Shown piece by piece: positions 1 to 7,372 of a stretch of DNA of 17,248 nucleotides. This DNA is from an uncultured Bacteroidales bacterium (GTDB lineage Bacteria > Bacteroidota > Bacteroidia > Bacteroidales > UBA932). The notes under the pieces are model-generated. The model was not told the origin of the DNA. It saw nothing but the letters and a program-made list of their open reading frames with translations, and did not search any database. Positions within the stretch are counted from its first letter, which is position 1, and the number at the start of each line of letters is the position of its first letter. A program made the translations under genes and the position numbers. The stretch is taken from the NCBI GenBank assembly GCA_904501835.1, contig CAJGBW010000032.1:1-17248 (forward strand). The letters run 5' to 3'.

Positions 1-313
1 AACACTCCTTTTCCCACTGGAAGCCCAGCCAACGGATATCATCCTTGATGGCATCTACATATTCGGTATCTTCCTTGGTAGGATTGGTATCATCATAACG
101 CAAATTGGTCTTACCGCCATATTTCTGCGCCAAACCGAAATTGATGCAAAGGCTCTTCGCATGTCCTAAATGCAAATAACCGTTCGGTTCGGGCGGGAAA
201 CGCGTTAGAATTCCATCTTGAAACTTGCCTTCTGCAAGGTCTTTTTCGATAATTTCCTCTAAGAAATTGAGGGTTTTAGTAGGCTCCGCTACAGGAGCAT
301 TTTTCTCTTCCAT
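1..313 (-). CDS. glnS: Glutamine--tRNA ligase, N-terminal part (cut by window edge)
   Basis: Cytoplasmic class I aminoacyl-tRNA synthetase that charges tRNA-Gln with glutamine. The minus strand from an ATG at 313 encodes 104 residues before the window ends, so this is the 5' fifth or so of a gene normally about 550 codons long. The signature RFPPEPNGYLHLGHAKS (about residues 38-54) carries the HIGH-type ATP-binding motif as HLGH (48-51). It is followed by NLRYDDTNPTKEDTEYV, the GlnRS/GluRS family stretch. The PPEPNGYLHLGHAKS wording separates GlnRS from GluRS. The first 15 or so residues are a short non-conserved leader. A good -33/-7 promoter lies directly upstream (335-364), so the gene probably has its own transcript. 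No anomaly is seen; only the truncation limits the call. Confidence 0.96.
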   Translation of the reverse strand, partial: MEEKNAPVAEPTKTLNFLEEIIEKDLAEGKFQDGILTRFPPEPNGYLHLGHAKSLCINFGLAQKYGGKTNLRYDDTNPTKEDTEYVDAIKDDIRWLGFQWEKEC

Positions 314-334
314 CTTTATATTAAATTTCGCCTG

Positions 335-364
335 CAAATATACATATTTGAAATGATATATCAA
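335..364 (-). promoter_or_regulatory. Bacteroidota-type promoter of glnS (-33 TTG, -7 TATATTTG)
   Basis: On the minus strand TATATTTG (335-342) matches the Bacteroidota -7 consensus TAnnTTTG. A TTG (362-364) sits 19 bp upstream, the usual spacing for the -33 element. Transcription would begin about 15 nt before the glnS ATG. This is the best-spaced promoter in the window. It is assigned by pattern only. Confidence 0.65.
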
Positions 365-365
365 T

Positions 366-388
366 CCGCTCAATCTAAAAGATTGCGG
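366..388 (-). terminator. Weak hairpin at the 3' end of the NlpC/P60 gene
   Basis: CAATCT (371-376) and AGATTG (380-385) form a perfect 6-bp stem with an AAA loop. CCG (366-368) and CGG (386-388) extend it past a 2-nt bulge. It overlaps the stop codon (370-372) of the minus-strand peptidase gene and could help end that transcript. There is no clean U-run right after the stem, so intrinsic termination is doubtful. Confidence 0.25.
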
Positions 389-1284
389 CAGAAAAGGAGC
401 TTGTGCATATTCTCATAGACATCCTCGGCGGAGGGGGAGATCGAATTGATACGCACCTTGTGAGAAGAATGGATAAAACGTCCAGCTCCCAGATACATCG
501 CCACATGGGTCACTTTATCCCCGACTCCAAAAAACATCAAATCACCGGGTTGCATTTCCTCCGTCTTCACCTCACGTCCCAACCGTGCCATTTGGGATGC
601 GTTTCGAGGCAGCACCACGCCCTGATGTTGATAAATAGTCCTGACCAAGCCACTGCAATCAAATCCCTTGGGAGACATTCCGCCCCAGAGGTAGGGAATC
701 CCCAGAAACTGCTTGGAAAAACGCAGCATCGCCTCCCGTTTACCTTGTGTCGTCGCCTTAAAAGAACGCTCGTTCTCCCCCTGCGTCGCCACATCCTTCC
801 TATCCACCCACGCCTGCGTTCCATCCGGCATCAACACCGCCGCAAACCCCCTCTTTATCAAGGGTTTACCATTGGGCTTCAGCACTACGCGCACCTGGTT
901 GAACAAAACCATATCCGAGAGCACCTGTGCCTGTTTGGAGGGAGCATTCAGGATGGAGGTCACCCATGCGGTACAGATATATTTGGGAGCCGCCATATAG
1001 ACAGCCACTGCCGCAGAATCCATCGGCACCAGCACCCTATCGGTACACCACGCCGTATAAGGCTGGGGAGACTCCACTTTGCACCAATATCTGTCTTTGT
1101 CTATCACACGAACGACGGTACCCATCAATTCCTGGGTTTCCAAAGCCGATTCATAATCTGCTGCCGACCGCAAATAAGCAGTCGAAACGCCGACTACGGC
1201 ATAATCCGCAGCACTGGCCCTATATCCAACAATCTGAATGCAAAGAAAGGTCAGAAGTGACCCGATTTTCAAAAAAGTCTTCAT
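370..1284 (-). CDS. Secreted NlpC/P60 cell-wall peptidase with SH3-like N-terminal region
   Basis: Predicted 304-residue exported cysteine peptidase that cleaves peptidoglycan stem peptides, probably a gamma-D-glutamyl-diamino acid endopeptidase of the YkfC/dipeptidyl-peptidase VI type. The start chosen is the ATG at 1284, which gives a clear signal peptide (MKTFLKIGSLLTFLCIQIVG, then cleavage near ASA). Ten further in-frame codons upstream begin only with TTG and would spoil that signal. The middle (about residues 28-165) looks like one or two bacterial SH3-like modules. The C-terminal NlpC/P60 domain (about 185-295) carries the catalytic triad: Cys210 in FDCSGLV, His260 in VTHVAMYLG and His272 in FIHSS. 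The GIPYLWGG and QPGDLMFF motifs are typical of the fold. It stands alone between glnS and the divergent yicC. The family is certain; the exact bond cleaved is inferred. Confidence 0.9.
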   Translation of the reverse strand: MKTFLKIGSLLTFLCIQIVGYRASAADYAVVGVSTAYLRSAADYESALETQELMGTVVRVIDKDRYWCKVESPQPYTAWCTDRVLVPMDSAAVAVYMAAPKYICTAWVTSILNAPSKQAQVLSDMVLFNQVRVVLKPNGKPLIKRGFAAVLMPDGTQAWVDRKDVATQGENERSFKATTQGKREAMLRFSKQFLGIPYLWGGMSPKGFDCSGLVRTIYQHQGVVLPRNASQMARLGREVKTEEMQPGDLMFFGVGDKVTHVAMYLGAGRFIHSSHKVRINSISPSAEDVYENMHKLLFCRNLLD

Positions 1285-1292
1285 ACCAAATA

Positions 1293-1300
1293 CAAATTTA
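1293..1300 (-). promoter_or_regulatory. Possible -7 box upstream of the NlpC/P60 gene
   Basis: TAAATTTG on the minus strand fits TAnnTTTG. It lies only 8 nt before the chosen ATG, which would leave an almost leaderless transcript, and no -33 element is seen at the expected spacing. The AT-rich setting makes chance occurrence plausible. Confidence 0.25.
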
Positions 1301-1334
1301 TAAAATAATTTCAACTGCTTTAAAAAGGAATGGT

Positions 1335-1342
1335 TATTTTTG
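1335..1342 (+). promoter_or_regulatory. -7 promoter box of yicC
   Basis: TATTTTTG fits TAnnTTTG and would start a transcript roughly 17 nt before the ATG at 1366. It lies inside the reading-frame extension that begins at the ATG at 1330, which argues for the later start codon. No convincing -33 element is seen. Confidence 0.45.
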
Positions 1343-1365
1343 CAGAAATTCTAAAGAATCAGAGT

Positions 1366-2250
1366 ATGATAAAATCTATGACGGGTTACGGCAGAGGAGA
1401 AGCCCTGCTTGACGGAGGAAAATTAAATATTGAAATCAGAAGCCTCAATGGCAAAAATGCGGACATATCTGTTAAAAGTTCGCTGATTCCCAAAGAGAAA
1501 GACATCTATATCCGCAAAAAAATTGCTGACAAACTCACCCGAGGCAGCATCGATATGTTTGTCAGTTGGGAAGCAAGCAACGCCGAGAACTGCAAGCAAA
1601 TCAACATCAGTTCGGCTAAAAATTATTTCAACCAGATTGTGAGCTTGTCGGAAGAACTTGGATTGGGCGAAATCAAAGGCAATGGGAGCGAACTCTTGAG
1701 CACGCTTTTGAAAATGCCTGAAGTGCTGGATGGAAAGAAGGAAGAGCTGATTACGGAAGATAATTGGCATCTGGTAGAAAAAGCCTTGGACGACGCCATA
1801 GAAAATTTGTGCAATTTCCGCAAGCAGGAGGGTGAATGTCTCAAAAAGGATGTCAGTGAGAAAGTGGAGCGCATCCTCTCCTATGTGGATGAAGTTGAAA
1901 AATACGAAAAAGAGCGCACAGAGGCCATACGAGCAGACATTTTAAAGAAGATAGAAGATGCCCAACTGACTCCCGACAAACAACGACTTGAACAGGAGAT
2001 TATTTATTATTTGGAAAAATTGGACATCAATGAGGAAAAAGTACGCCTGCGTCAGCACTGCCGTTACTTTTTGGATACCCTTGACATTGAAGACTCAGCC
2101 GGTAAGAAATTAGGATTTATTGCCCAGGAAATGGGACGCGAAATCAATACCACCGGCTCCAAAGCCAATCACGTTGAAATTCAGAAGATTGTCGTACAGA
2201 TGAAAGATGAGTTAGAGAAGATTAAGGAACAATGCCTTAACATTCTGTAA
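1366..2250 (+). CDS. yicC: YicC-family endoribonuclease
   Basis: 294-residue member of the YicC/YloC family, a conserved bacterial endoribonuclease family tied to RNA turnover and stress survival. The N-terminal family signature MIKSMTGYGRGEA fixes the start at the ATG at 1366; an in-frame ATG 12 codons upstream adds a non-homologous leader and overlaps the likely -7 box. The N-terminal domain covers about residues 1-155. A coiled-coil-rich, Glu/Lys-rich middle (about 165-225) leads to the conserved C-terminal DUF1732 domain, with EKVRLRQHCRYFLDTLD and the hallmark GKKLGFIAQEMGREINTTGSKA, and a downstream QMKDELEKIKEQ helix. In many bacteria yicC precedes gmk, but here it converges on tilS and the two coding regions overlap by 14 bp. 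No frameshift or missing motif is seen. Confidence 0.94.
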   Translation: MIKSMTGYGRGEALLDGGKLNIEIRSLNGKNADISVKSSLIPKEKDIYIRKKIADKLTRGSIDMFVSWEASNAENCKQINISSAKNYFNQIVSLSEELGLGEIKGNGSELLSTLLKMPEVLDGKKEELITEDNWHLVEKALDDAIENLCNFRKQEGECLKKDVSEKVERILSYVDEVEKYEKERTEAIRADILKKIEDAQLTPDKQRLEQEIIYYLEKLDINEEKVRLRQHCRYFLDTLDIEDSAGKKLGFIAQEMGREINTTGSKANHVEIQKIVVQMKDELEKIKEQCLNIL

Positions 2251-3574
2251 TTTTCAACACCATCAAGGTTCGGGTGCGACCGGGAAGCACTTTCACCGCC
2301 TCGTCAATTCGCTCTCCAACCAGTGCATAAACATGATGAGAATCGGGTTCTGCTAACACCAGAGCCCGTTTTTTATCTTCTTGCGTATAATGCAAATCCA
2401 CAAATAAATCACTGATTTTCTTCCTTTTGCCTCCCATTCCCAAAGGACAAATCCAATCCCCATTTTCCCATGCGCGCAAACAAGCGTCCGATGGCAAGGC
2501 ATCCGCATCCAACATACTTGTCCCGCGAGGCGTTTTTAGGGACATATCGTCCTGATACGCAATATAATTCACCTCGCAAGTAACAGGCAAGACTACCTCC
2601 CCTATCGGTCTAAAAAACAACTGCTTATCCTTTACTTGCAAGCGATGCGTCTTGCTCATATAGCAACGGGTTTCGCCCATATTCTTTAGCTGTAAAATGG
2701 ACTTGAAAGTCTGCTGCTGAAAGCCAAATTGACTTAAAATGCGGTAGAGCAATTCTTCTTTGGCTTCTGCGGGAAAATCAGCCAGACGATATGAAATCGC
2801 TCCTGCGGCATCTTGGTGGGCAAGCGAGGTTAGAAGCGGCGACAAATAGGCATCCAACGCAGATCCGGCACGACGAAAATTCTCGATATCACGTTGAAAA
2901 TTCCCGACAAACGAGGGATTTATCTCCTTCAAAATAGGGAAAACCTTGTTTCGCAAAATGTTACGCTTGCAAAAGGGCTCTGCATTGGTGCGATCTTCAT
3001 GATAGGGAATCTGCTGTTCATGAGCCACTTTTTCCAAGTCTGAACGCGTCGAAGAAAGCAATGGACGTAGCAACAAAACGTTAGTCTGTCCCTGTAAAAC
3101 CCCCACCTCTTCATCTGCATAAGGCAATGCACTTTCTTCTCGCATCGCCTGAATCCCCTTCAAACCACAGCCACGAAGCAGATTGAGCAAGAGTGTTTCG
3201 GCATTATCGTCAGCATTGTGTGCCACGCAGACGAATCGATAACCATATTGGCAACAACATTCGGCAAAAAAGCAATAACGCAATTCACGGGCTGCCATTT
3301 CTAGGCTTACCCCATGCTCCTGCGCATATTTTTCAGTTTCAAAATCCGCCCGATGAAAAGCCAAACCGTGTTGTGCAGCCCAAGACTCCACCAATGCGGC
3401 ATCTTCATCACACTCGCCCGGTCTCAAATGAAAATTACAATGAGCGATTCCAAGTTCTGCTTCCTGGAACCGCTCAAAATAGGGGTTATAAAAATCTCCT
3501 TTGACTGCTCGCAAAGCCAGATAGGACATAGTCATAGAGTCCAAGCCGCCGCTGACAGCCAGAAGAATTTTCAT
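2237..3574 (-). CDS. tilS: tRNA(Ile)-lysidine synthetase TilS
   Basis: 445-residue cytoplasmic enzyme that uses ATP and lysine to convert the wobble cytidine of tRNA-Ile(CAU) to lysidine, so the tRNA reads AUA instead of AUG. The N-terminal PP-loop ATPase shows SGGLDS (residues 8-13). It is followed by HCNFHLRPGECDEDA (about 45-59) and AHNADDNAETLLLNLLRGCGLKG (about 118-140), the tRNA-recognition and catalytic stretch. The C-terminal TilS domain begins near residue 379 with GMGGKRKKISDLFVDL and runs to the end. The ATG shares an A with the stop of the upstream DUF3078 gene (TAATG), so translation is probably coupled. The 3' end overlaps the tail of yicC by 14 bp. Length and motifs are normal for the family. 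Confidence 0.96.
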   Translation of the reverse strand: MKILLAVSGGLDSMTMSYLALRAVKGDFYNPYFERFQEAELGIAHCNFHLRPGECDEDAALVESWAAQHGLAFHRADFETEKYAQEHGVSLEMAARELRYCFFAECCCQYGYRFVCVAHNADDNAETLLLNLLRGCGLKGIQAMREESALPYADEEVGVLQGQTNVLLLRPLLSSTRSDLEKVAHEQQIPYHEDRTNAEPFCKRNILRNKVFPILKEINPSFVGNFQRDIENFRRAGSALDAYLSPLLTSLAHQDAAGAISYRLADFPAEAKEELLYRILSQFGFQQQTFKSILQLKNMGETRCYMSKTHRLQVKDKQLFFRPIGEVVLPVTCEVNYIAYQDDMSLKTPRGTSMLDADALPSDACLRAWENGDWICPLGMGGKRKKISDLFVDLHYTQEDKKRALVLAEPDSHHVYALVGERIDEAVKVLPGRTRTLMVLKITEC

Positions 3575-4686
3575 TATTTATTGGCAATTTTATAGGTAAA
3601 TCCGATACTCAAACCCTCTTTCCATTGCACACGCTGCTTCTCTACACCATCTTTACCAGCAATCATTACTTTGCTGTCGTAAATCATATTGGTAATGAAG
3701 TTCAATGAGAGGAATTTGGTCAAAGAGAAATCGATGCGGTTGTCCCAGTTCAAACGGATATAACCTTTGTCCACCTTATTCATCATCAAATAGTCGGTAA
3801 AGGCAACAACCTGGCTGGTGAATTTGAAATTGTCGTTTACAGTAACATTAAAGTTCAATTTCAACTGCGCACCAAGCTCGAAACGAGAGGACTTGTAGAA
3901 TTTCTTCAACTCTGCCAAATTCTCATCTGATGCGTTGGCTTTGTAATTGGCCAATGCAGTGTCGTAAGAAAGACCTTTGGCCTCCAACTCTGCCTCGTAG
4001 TCTTTGTCACGAGCCATACCGTATGCCTTACGCAACTCGGCATCTTGCACGATAACAAAACCACCAGTAAGAGGGGCGAAACTCATAGAGAACCATTTGG
4101 CTACGTCCCAATCCAAACCGATAGCGAGGTTGGTATAAGCAGGAGCCAACCAATTGGATTTCAATACACGAGCGCCTTTCCATTGTTCAGTAGAGAACTC
4201 GCCGTCTGCACCCTCAGGAGTACCGCTAGGAGTTTTATATTCAAAACCTCTGGCAAACTGGCTCTTGAAGTCGTAGTTGGCAGAAAGGAAGACATTTTTT
4301 GCCAAATTGTAACCAAATTTAGACTCCAAATAAATGCGGTCGTCGCTCTTTTGCAACAAAGGTTTAGACGATGCATACAAGAATCCAAAGTCCAATTGAA
4401 GACGGTTTTTCCAGAAAATTTCGTCCTTTTTATAATTGGCATTGGCATCAATAAAAGCTCTGAGGTTGTGTGATTGTGCATCACCACCGGCAGCCCAATT
4501 CTGCAAGAAAGTACCACCGTAGTTCAAATTTCCGGTGAAATCCAAATTCCAAAATTCAGAGGGCTTGGGTTTTACAGGCTCTGCCAACTCAGAATTCGCA
4601 ATATCAAGGGCAGCCTGCTCTGCGGGATTCTGGGCATAAGCAGCCATCGCACAAAACAAAAGCGCAATACTAAATAGTTTTTTCAT
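3574..4686 (-). CDS. DUF3078 family outer-membrane beta-barrel protein
   Basis: 370 residues with a clean signal peptide (MKKLFSIALLFCAMAAYAQ). The body consists of alternating short amphipathic strands typical of an outer-membrane barrel, for example NLDFTGNLNYGGTF, NRLQLDFGFLYASS, KNVFLSANYDFKS and GLSIGFTYKI near the C-terminus. The NWAAGGD word at residues 63-69 is the DUF3078 hallmark. A Glu/Lys/Ala-rich helical insert at about 220-265 may be an extracellular or periplasmic loop. The family is characteristic of Bacteroidota and its function is unknown; no substrate can be inferred. It follows proS by 39 nt and is joined to tilS by TAATG, so this envelope gene sits between two tRNA-related genes in one likely transcript. 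Confidence 0.85.
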   Translation of the reverse strand: MKKLFSIALLFCAMAAYAQNPAEQAALDIANSELAEPVKPKPSEFWNLDFTGNLNYGGTFLQNWAAGGDAQSHNLRAFIDANANYKKDEIFWKNRLQLDFGFLYASSKPLLQKSDDRIYLESKFGYNLAKNVFLSANYDFKSQFARGFEYKTPSGTPEGADGEFSTEQWKGARVLKSNWLAPAYTNLAIGLDWDVAKWFSMSFAPLTGGFVIVQDAELRKAYGMARDKDYEAELEAKGLSYDTALANYKANASDENLAELKKFYKSSRFELGAQLKLNFNVTVNDNFKFTSQVVAFTDYLMMNKVDKGYIRLNWDNRIDFSLTKFLSLNFITNMIYDSKVMIAGKDGVEKQRVQWKEGLSIGFTYKIANK

Positions 4687-4725
4687 ACAGGGTTAAGGTT
4701 TTAATTATCAATAAGATACTAACTA

Positions 4726-6204
4726 CTAATAAGAGATAGCAAACACAACTCTTCCTTTAGAAGGTTTGCCGCTATATATACACGTACCCTCCTCTTCACA
4801 TACGTAGGAATCCATGGGGATACAACGTATGGTCGCTTTCGTCTCCTCTTTGATTTTCTCCTCCGTCTCGGGAGTACCATCCCAATGACAAAGCAAGAAG
4901 CCACCTTTCTTGATTTCCGTCTTAAATTCTTCCCAAGAATCGCATTTTCTGGTATTGTTATCACGGAAAGCAAGGGCTTTCTGATAGATATTGTCCTGAA
5001 TCTCGTCCAAAAGTTTAGCAATTACAGGAGCAATGCCCTCCAAAGACATAGATTCTTTGGTCAAGGTATCTCGGCGTGCTACTTCCACAGTACCGGCTTC
5101 CAAATCACGAGGACCGATAGCCATACGAACCGGCACACCTTTGAGTTCCCACTCGGCAAACTTGAATCCGGGGCGAAGTGAATCGCGGTCATCGATTTTT
5201 ACAGAAATACCCAACTGCTCCAATTCCTTTTTAATGGAATCCATCTTCTCCAAAATCGCATTGAATTCCTCTTCTTTTCTATAGATAGGAACCATCACAA
5301 CCTGAATAGGAGCCAACTTCGGAGGCAATACCAGACCGTTGTTATCTCCGTGTGCCATAATCAAAGCGCCCATCAAACGGGTAGATACACCCCAAGAAGT
5401 TGCCCACACATATTCCTGCTGACCTTTGTTGTTGGTAAAGAGCACATTGAATGATTTCGCAAAATTTTGGCCAAGGAAGTGGGAGGTACCTGCCTGCAAA
5501 GCCTTACCATCCTGCATCATCGCCTCAATCGTCATCGTATCCAAAGCACCTGCAAAACGCTCGTTGGGGCTCTTGTGACCTACGACAACGGGAAGCGCCA
5601 AGGTATTGCGGGCAAAATCAGCATATACATTCACCATTTCAAGTGCCTTTTCCTGCGCCTCCTGCGAAGTAGCGTGAGCCGTATGGCCCTCCTGCCACAA
5701 AAACTCTGCGGTTCTCAAGAAAAGACGGGTACGCATCTCCCAGCGAACCACATTACACCATTGATTACAAAGAATGGGAAGATCTCTCCAAGAAGTCACC
5801 CAGTTCTTGTAGGTATTCCAGATAATGGTTTCTGAAGTAGGACGTACAATCAATTCCTCCTCCAATTTGGCTGAAGGATCGACCACCACTCCTTTTCCAT
5901 CCGGGTCATTCATCAGACGATGGTGCGTTACCACCGCACACTCTTTGGCGAATCCTGCCACGTGCTCGGCCTCACGACTGAAAAAAGATTTAGGAATAAA
6001 AAGAGGGAAATAGGCATTCTGCACACCTGTCTTTTTGAACATATCGTCCAACACGCGCTGCATCTTCTCCCAAATAGCATAGCCATAGGGTTTGATAACC
6101 ATACATCCACGAACGGCGGACTGTTCCGCCAAATCAGCTTTCACAACAAGGTCATTATACCACTGTGAATAATTATCTTCTCTTTCGGTAACTTCTTTTG
6201 CCAT
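4726..6204 (-). CDS. proS: Proline--tRNA ligase, archaeal/eukaryotic type (no editing insertion)
   Basis: 492-residue cytoplasmic class II synthetase that charges tRNA-Pro. It is the short ProS type 3 form: the catalytic core is followed directly by the anticodon-binding domain and the extra C-terminal domain, without the roughly 180-residue INS editing domain of E. coli ProRS. Class II motifs are visible: motif 1 region RGCMVIKPYGYAIWEKMQ (about 32-49), motif 2 VVRWEMRTRLFLRTAEFLWQEGHTAH (about 152-177) and motif 3 near TSWGVSTRLMGALIMAHGD (about 269-287). RPTSETIIW (121-129) and QAGTSHFLGQNFAK (237-250) are typical active-site stretches. The Cys-containing C-terminal domain ends SGKPSKGRVVFAISY, the usual terminal tyrosine form. 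It leads the proS-DUF3078-tilS run. Its start at 6204 fits the family length. Confidence 0.96.
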   Translation of the reverse strand: MAKEVTEREDNYSQWYNDLVVKADLAEQSAVRGCMVIKPYGYAIWEKMQRVLDDMFKKTGVQNAYFPLFIPKSFFSREAEHVAGFAKECAVVTHHRLMNDPDGKGVVVDPSAKLEEELIVRPTSETIIWNTYKNWVTSWRDLPILCNQWCNVVRWEMRTRLFLRTAEFLWQEGHTAHATSQEAQEKALEMVNVYADFARNTLALPVVVGHKSPNERFAGALDTMTIEAMMQDGKALQAGTSHFLGQNFAKSFNVLFTNNKGQQEYVWATSWGVSTRLMGALIMAHGDNNGLVLPPKLAPIQVVMVPIYRKEEEFNAILEKMDSIKKELEQLGISVKIDDRDSLRPGFKFAEWELKGVPVRMAIGPRDLEAGTVEVARRDTLTKESMSLEGIAPVIAKLLDEIQDNIYQKALAFRDNNTRKCDSWEEFKTEIKKGGFLLCHWDGTPETEEKIKEETKATIRCIPMDSYVCEEEGTCIYSGKPSKGRVVFAISY

Positions 6205-6278
6205 CTTGACAACTTTTTTGGAAATTTTCTTAACTTAGGGCCTGAAAATCCGTCTATAAGGTAAACTTGGGGACAGAT

Positions 6279-6326
6279 TTGACAACGGCACGACAATTGC
6301 GAGACATGGCACGACAATTGCGGCAC
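6279..6326. repeat. Two direct repeats of GGCACGACAATTGCG in the proS/lipoprotein intergenic region
   Basis: An exact 15-bp word occurs at 6287-6301 and 6308-6322, a 21-bp period, and a third partial GGCAC follows at 6322-6326. Each copy contains the palindrome CAATTG. The tetramer GACA recurs at 6272, 6281, 6292, 6303 and 6313, spaced 9-11 bp. The block lies between divergent genes, downstream of the proposed proS start site, and so may be a protein-binding array, part of the proS leader or a neutral tandem duplication. Confidence 0.6.
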
Positions 6327-6333
6327 AAAGATA
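6326..6333 (-). promoter_or_regulatory. Possible -7 box for proS
   Basis: TATCTTTG on the minus strand fits TAnnTTTG exactly. It would give a leader of about 115 nt that contains the 15-bp direct repeats. No clear -33 element is seen 19 bp upstream, where the lipoprotein gene already begins. Confidence 0.4.
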
Positions 6334-6343
6334 CAAAAATTAT

Positions 6344-7297
6344 ATGAAAAAGAGCTTTAATATTTTAACGAGCATTCTCTCTGTATTGATGCTTTCGTCC
6401 TGCGGAATTCTTTATTCCTCAGGAGATTCCCAGACTTTCTATGACGGAATTTACAACGGAGGTGTTGGTTATGTTCAAGCCCCCACTTATGTAGATGATG
6501 ATTTGGAAGAAGAACTCACATTGAATACACCTTCTCCCACCTTGGATATCAAAGTCGTATATACCTACGATCCATACTGGAATTATGCGCCTTATTTGAG
6601 ACGTTCGCTCGCATATCGTTATTATTATGGATTCTATCCCTCTTGGAGTTTCCATTGGCATAGCCCGTCATGGCGCTACTGGCACGACCCTTGGTACAGC
6701 TGGCACGATCCGTGGTACAGTTGGAACGACCCTTGGTATCACTATTGGCCTCATCACAGACCTGTTATTCGCCCCAGACCGCCCCACCGTCCCGGCATAC
6801 ACAAGCCCTCTCACAAGCCCAATAATCGCCCTTGGCATGAGAACAACCGCATCACGCACGGACCACGCAAAGATGGGCCTATCGGGTCCAGCAGGCCGGA
6901 TCGACCGGGACAAGGAGGACGAGTTGAAAAAGAGGGTTCCGGCAACAGGAACAACAACGCCTCTATGAACGGAAGAAATCCCATCAATAAAAAGGTTGAT
7001 TCCTCTTCCAGCAGTCGGAACAATTCCTCTTCCTACAACAGAGGTAGTTCGTCATCCGAGAGTAAAAGAGGGTCGTCTTCTTACAAGAGAGGTAGTTCTT
7101 CATCCGAAAGAAAAAGCAGTTCGTCTTCCAGCTACAGAGGCAGCTCCTCATCCAGCAACAGAGGTAGTTCATCTTCAAGCAGTCGAAGTAGTTCGTCCTC
7201 CAGTTACAGAGGCAGCTCCTCATCCAGCAACAGAGGATCATATTCGGGCGGAAGAAGCTCTTCATACAACGGATCTTCCGGAAGAGTACGACGCTAA
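6344..7297 (+). CDS. Lipoprotein with WHDPWYS repeats and Ser/Arg-rich tail, function unknown
   Basis: 317 residues. The N-terminus is a lipoprotein signal with lipobox LSSC and the modified Cys at residue 20; no acidic surface-export signal follows, so it may face the periplasm. Residues 21-100 are acidic then Tyr-rich. Residues 101-137 are packed with Trp, His and Tyr, including three 7-residue repeats WHDPWYS/WHDPWYS/WNDPWYH (113-133) encoded by three 21-bp DNA repeats (6680-6742). Residues 138-185 are Pro/His/Arg-rich. The tail (about 219-317) is disordered-looking Ser runs broken by RG, YRG and NRG. At the DNA level, 7121-7164 and 7193-7236 are near-identical 44-bp copies. The gene is followed by a FadL-like porin. 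The His/Trp block could bind metal, haem or sugar, but nothing visible decides this. The ORF is intact with an ordinary start. Confidence 0.8.
   Translation: MKKSFNILTSILSVLMLSSCGILYSSGDSQTFYDGIYNGGVGYVQAPTYVDDDLEEELTLNTPSPTLDIKVVYTYDPYWNYAPYLRRSLAYRYYYGFYPSWSFHWHSPSWRYWHDPWYSWHDPWYSWNDPWYHYWPHHRPVIRPRPPHRPGIHKPSHKPNNRPWHENNRITHGPRKDGPIGSSRPDRPGQGGRVEKEGSGNRNNNASMNGRNPINKKVDSSSSSRNNSSSYNRGSSSSESKRGSSSYKRGSSSSERKSSSSSSYRGSSSSSNRGSSSSSSRSSSSSSYRGSSSSSNRGSYSGGRSSSYNGSSGRVRR
6680..6742 (+). repeat. Three 21-bp tandem repeats encoding W(H/N)DPWY(S/H)
   Basis: Units at 6680-6700, 6701-6721 and 6722-6742 keep the frame and differ mostly at third codon positions. Purifying selection on the protein repeat is therefore more likely than a fresh duplication. 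Confidence 0.8.
7121..7236 (+). repeat. Imperfect Ser/Arg-coding repeat, 72-bp offset
   Basis: The 44 bp at 7121-7164 recur at 7193-7236 with two mismatches, both synonymous. The flanking Ser codons mix TCN and AGY forms. The tract is prone to length change by slippage or recombination in multiples of three. Confidence 0.7.
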
Positions 7298-7372
7298 ACC
7301 ATCGTTTTTCTCATCAAAGATTCACGAATTATAATGTAAGCAAAAAGCTATTCACCAGAAGCATAAATAGAT

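Noticed and set aside
403..1260. Long plus-strand open frame antisense to the NlpC/P60 gene
   Set aside because: The minus strand encodes a full, motif-complete peptidase. The antisense frame gives a composition rich in His, Arg and Pro with no domain, so it is a shadow.
1330..1365. Upstream ATG giving a 12-residue longer YicC
   Set aside because: The extension lacks homology to the family N-terminus MIKSMTGYGRG and overlaps the likely -7 promoter box.
6269..6276. GGGGACAG shared with the 5' arm of the rimP leader hairpin (12542-12549)
   Set aside because: At 6269 there is no complementary arm nearby, so the shared 8-mer is most likely chance.
6205..6320. T-box or tRNA-sensing leader in front of proS
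   Set aside because: No T-box sequence, specifier loop or terminator/antiterminator pair is visible in the roughly 115-nt leader; only short direct repeats occur.
6984..7265. Cys-rich minus-strand open frame opposite the Ser/Arg tail
   Set aside because: The Cys, Leu and Asn pattern is the mirror of the Ser/Arg repeat codons. No start context or family supports it.
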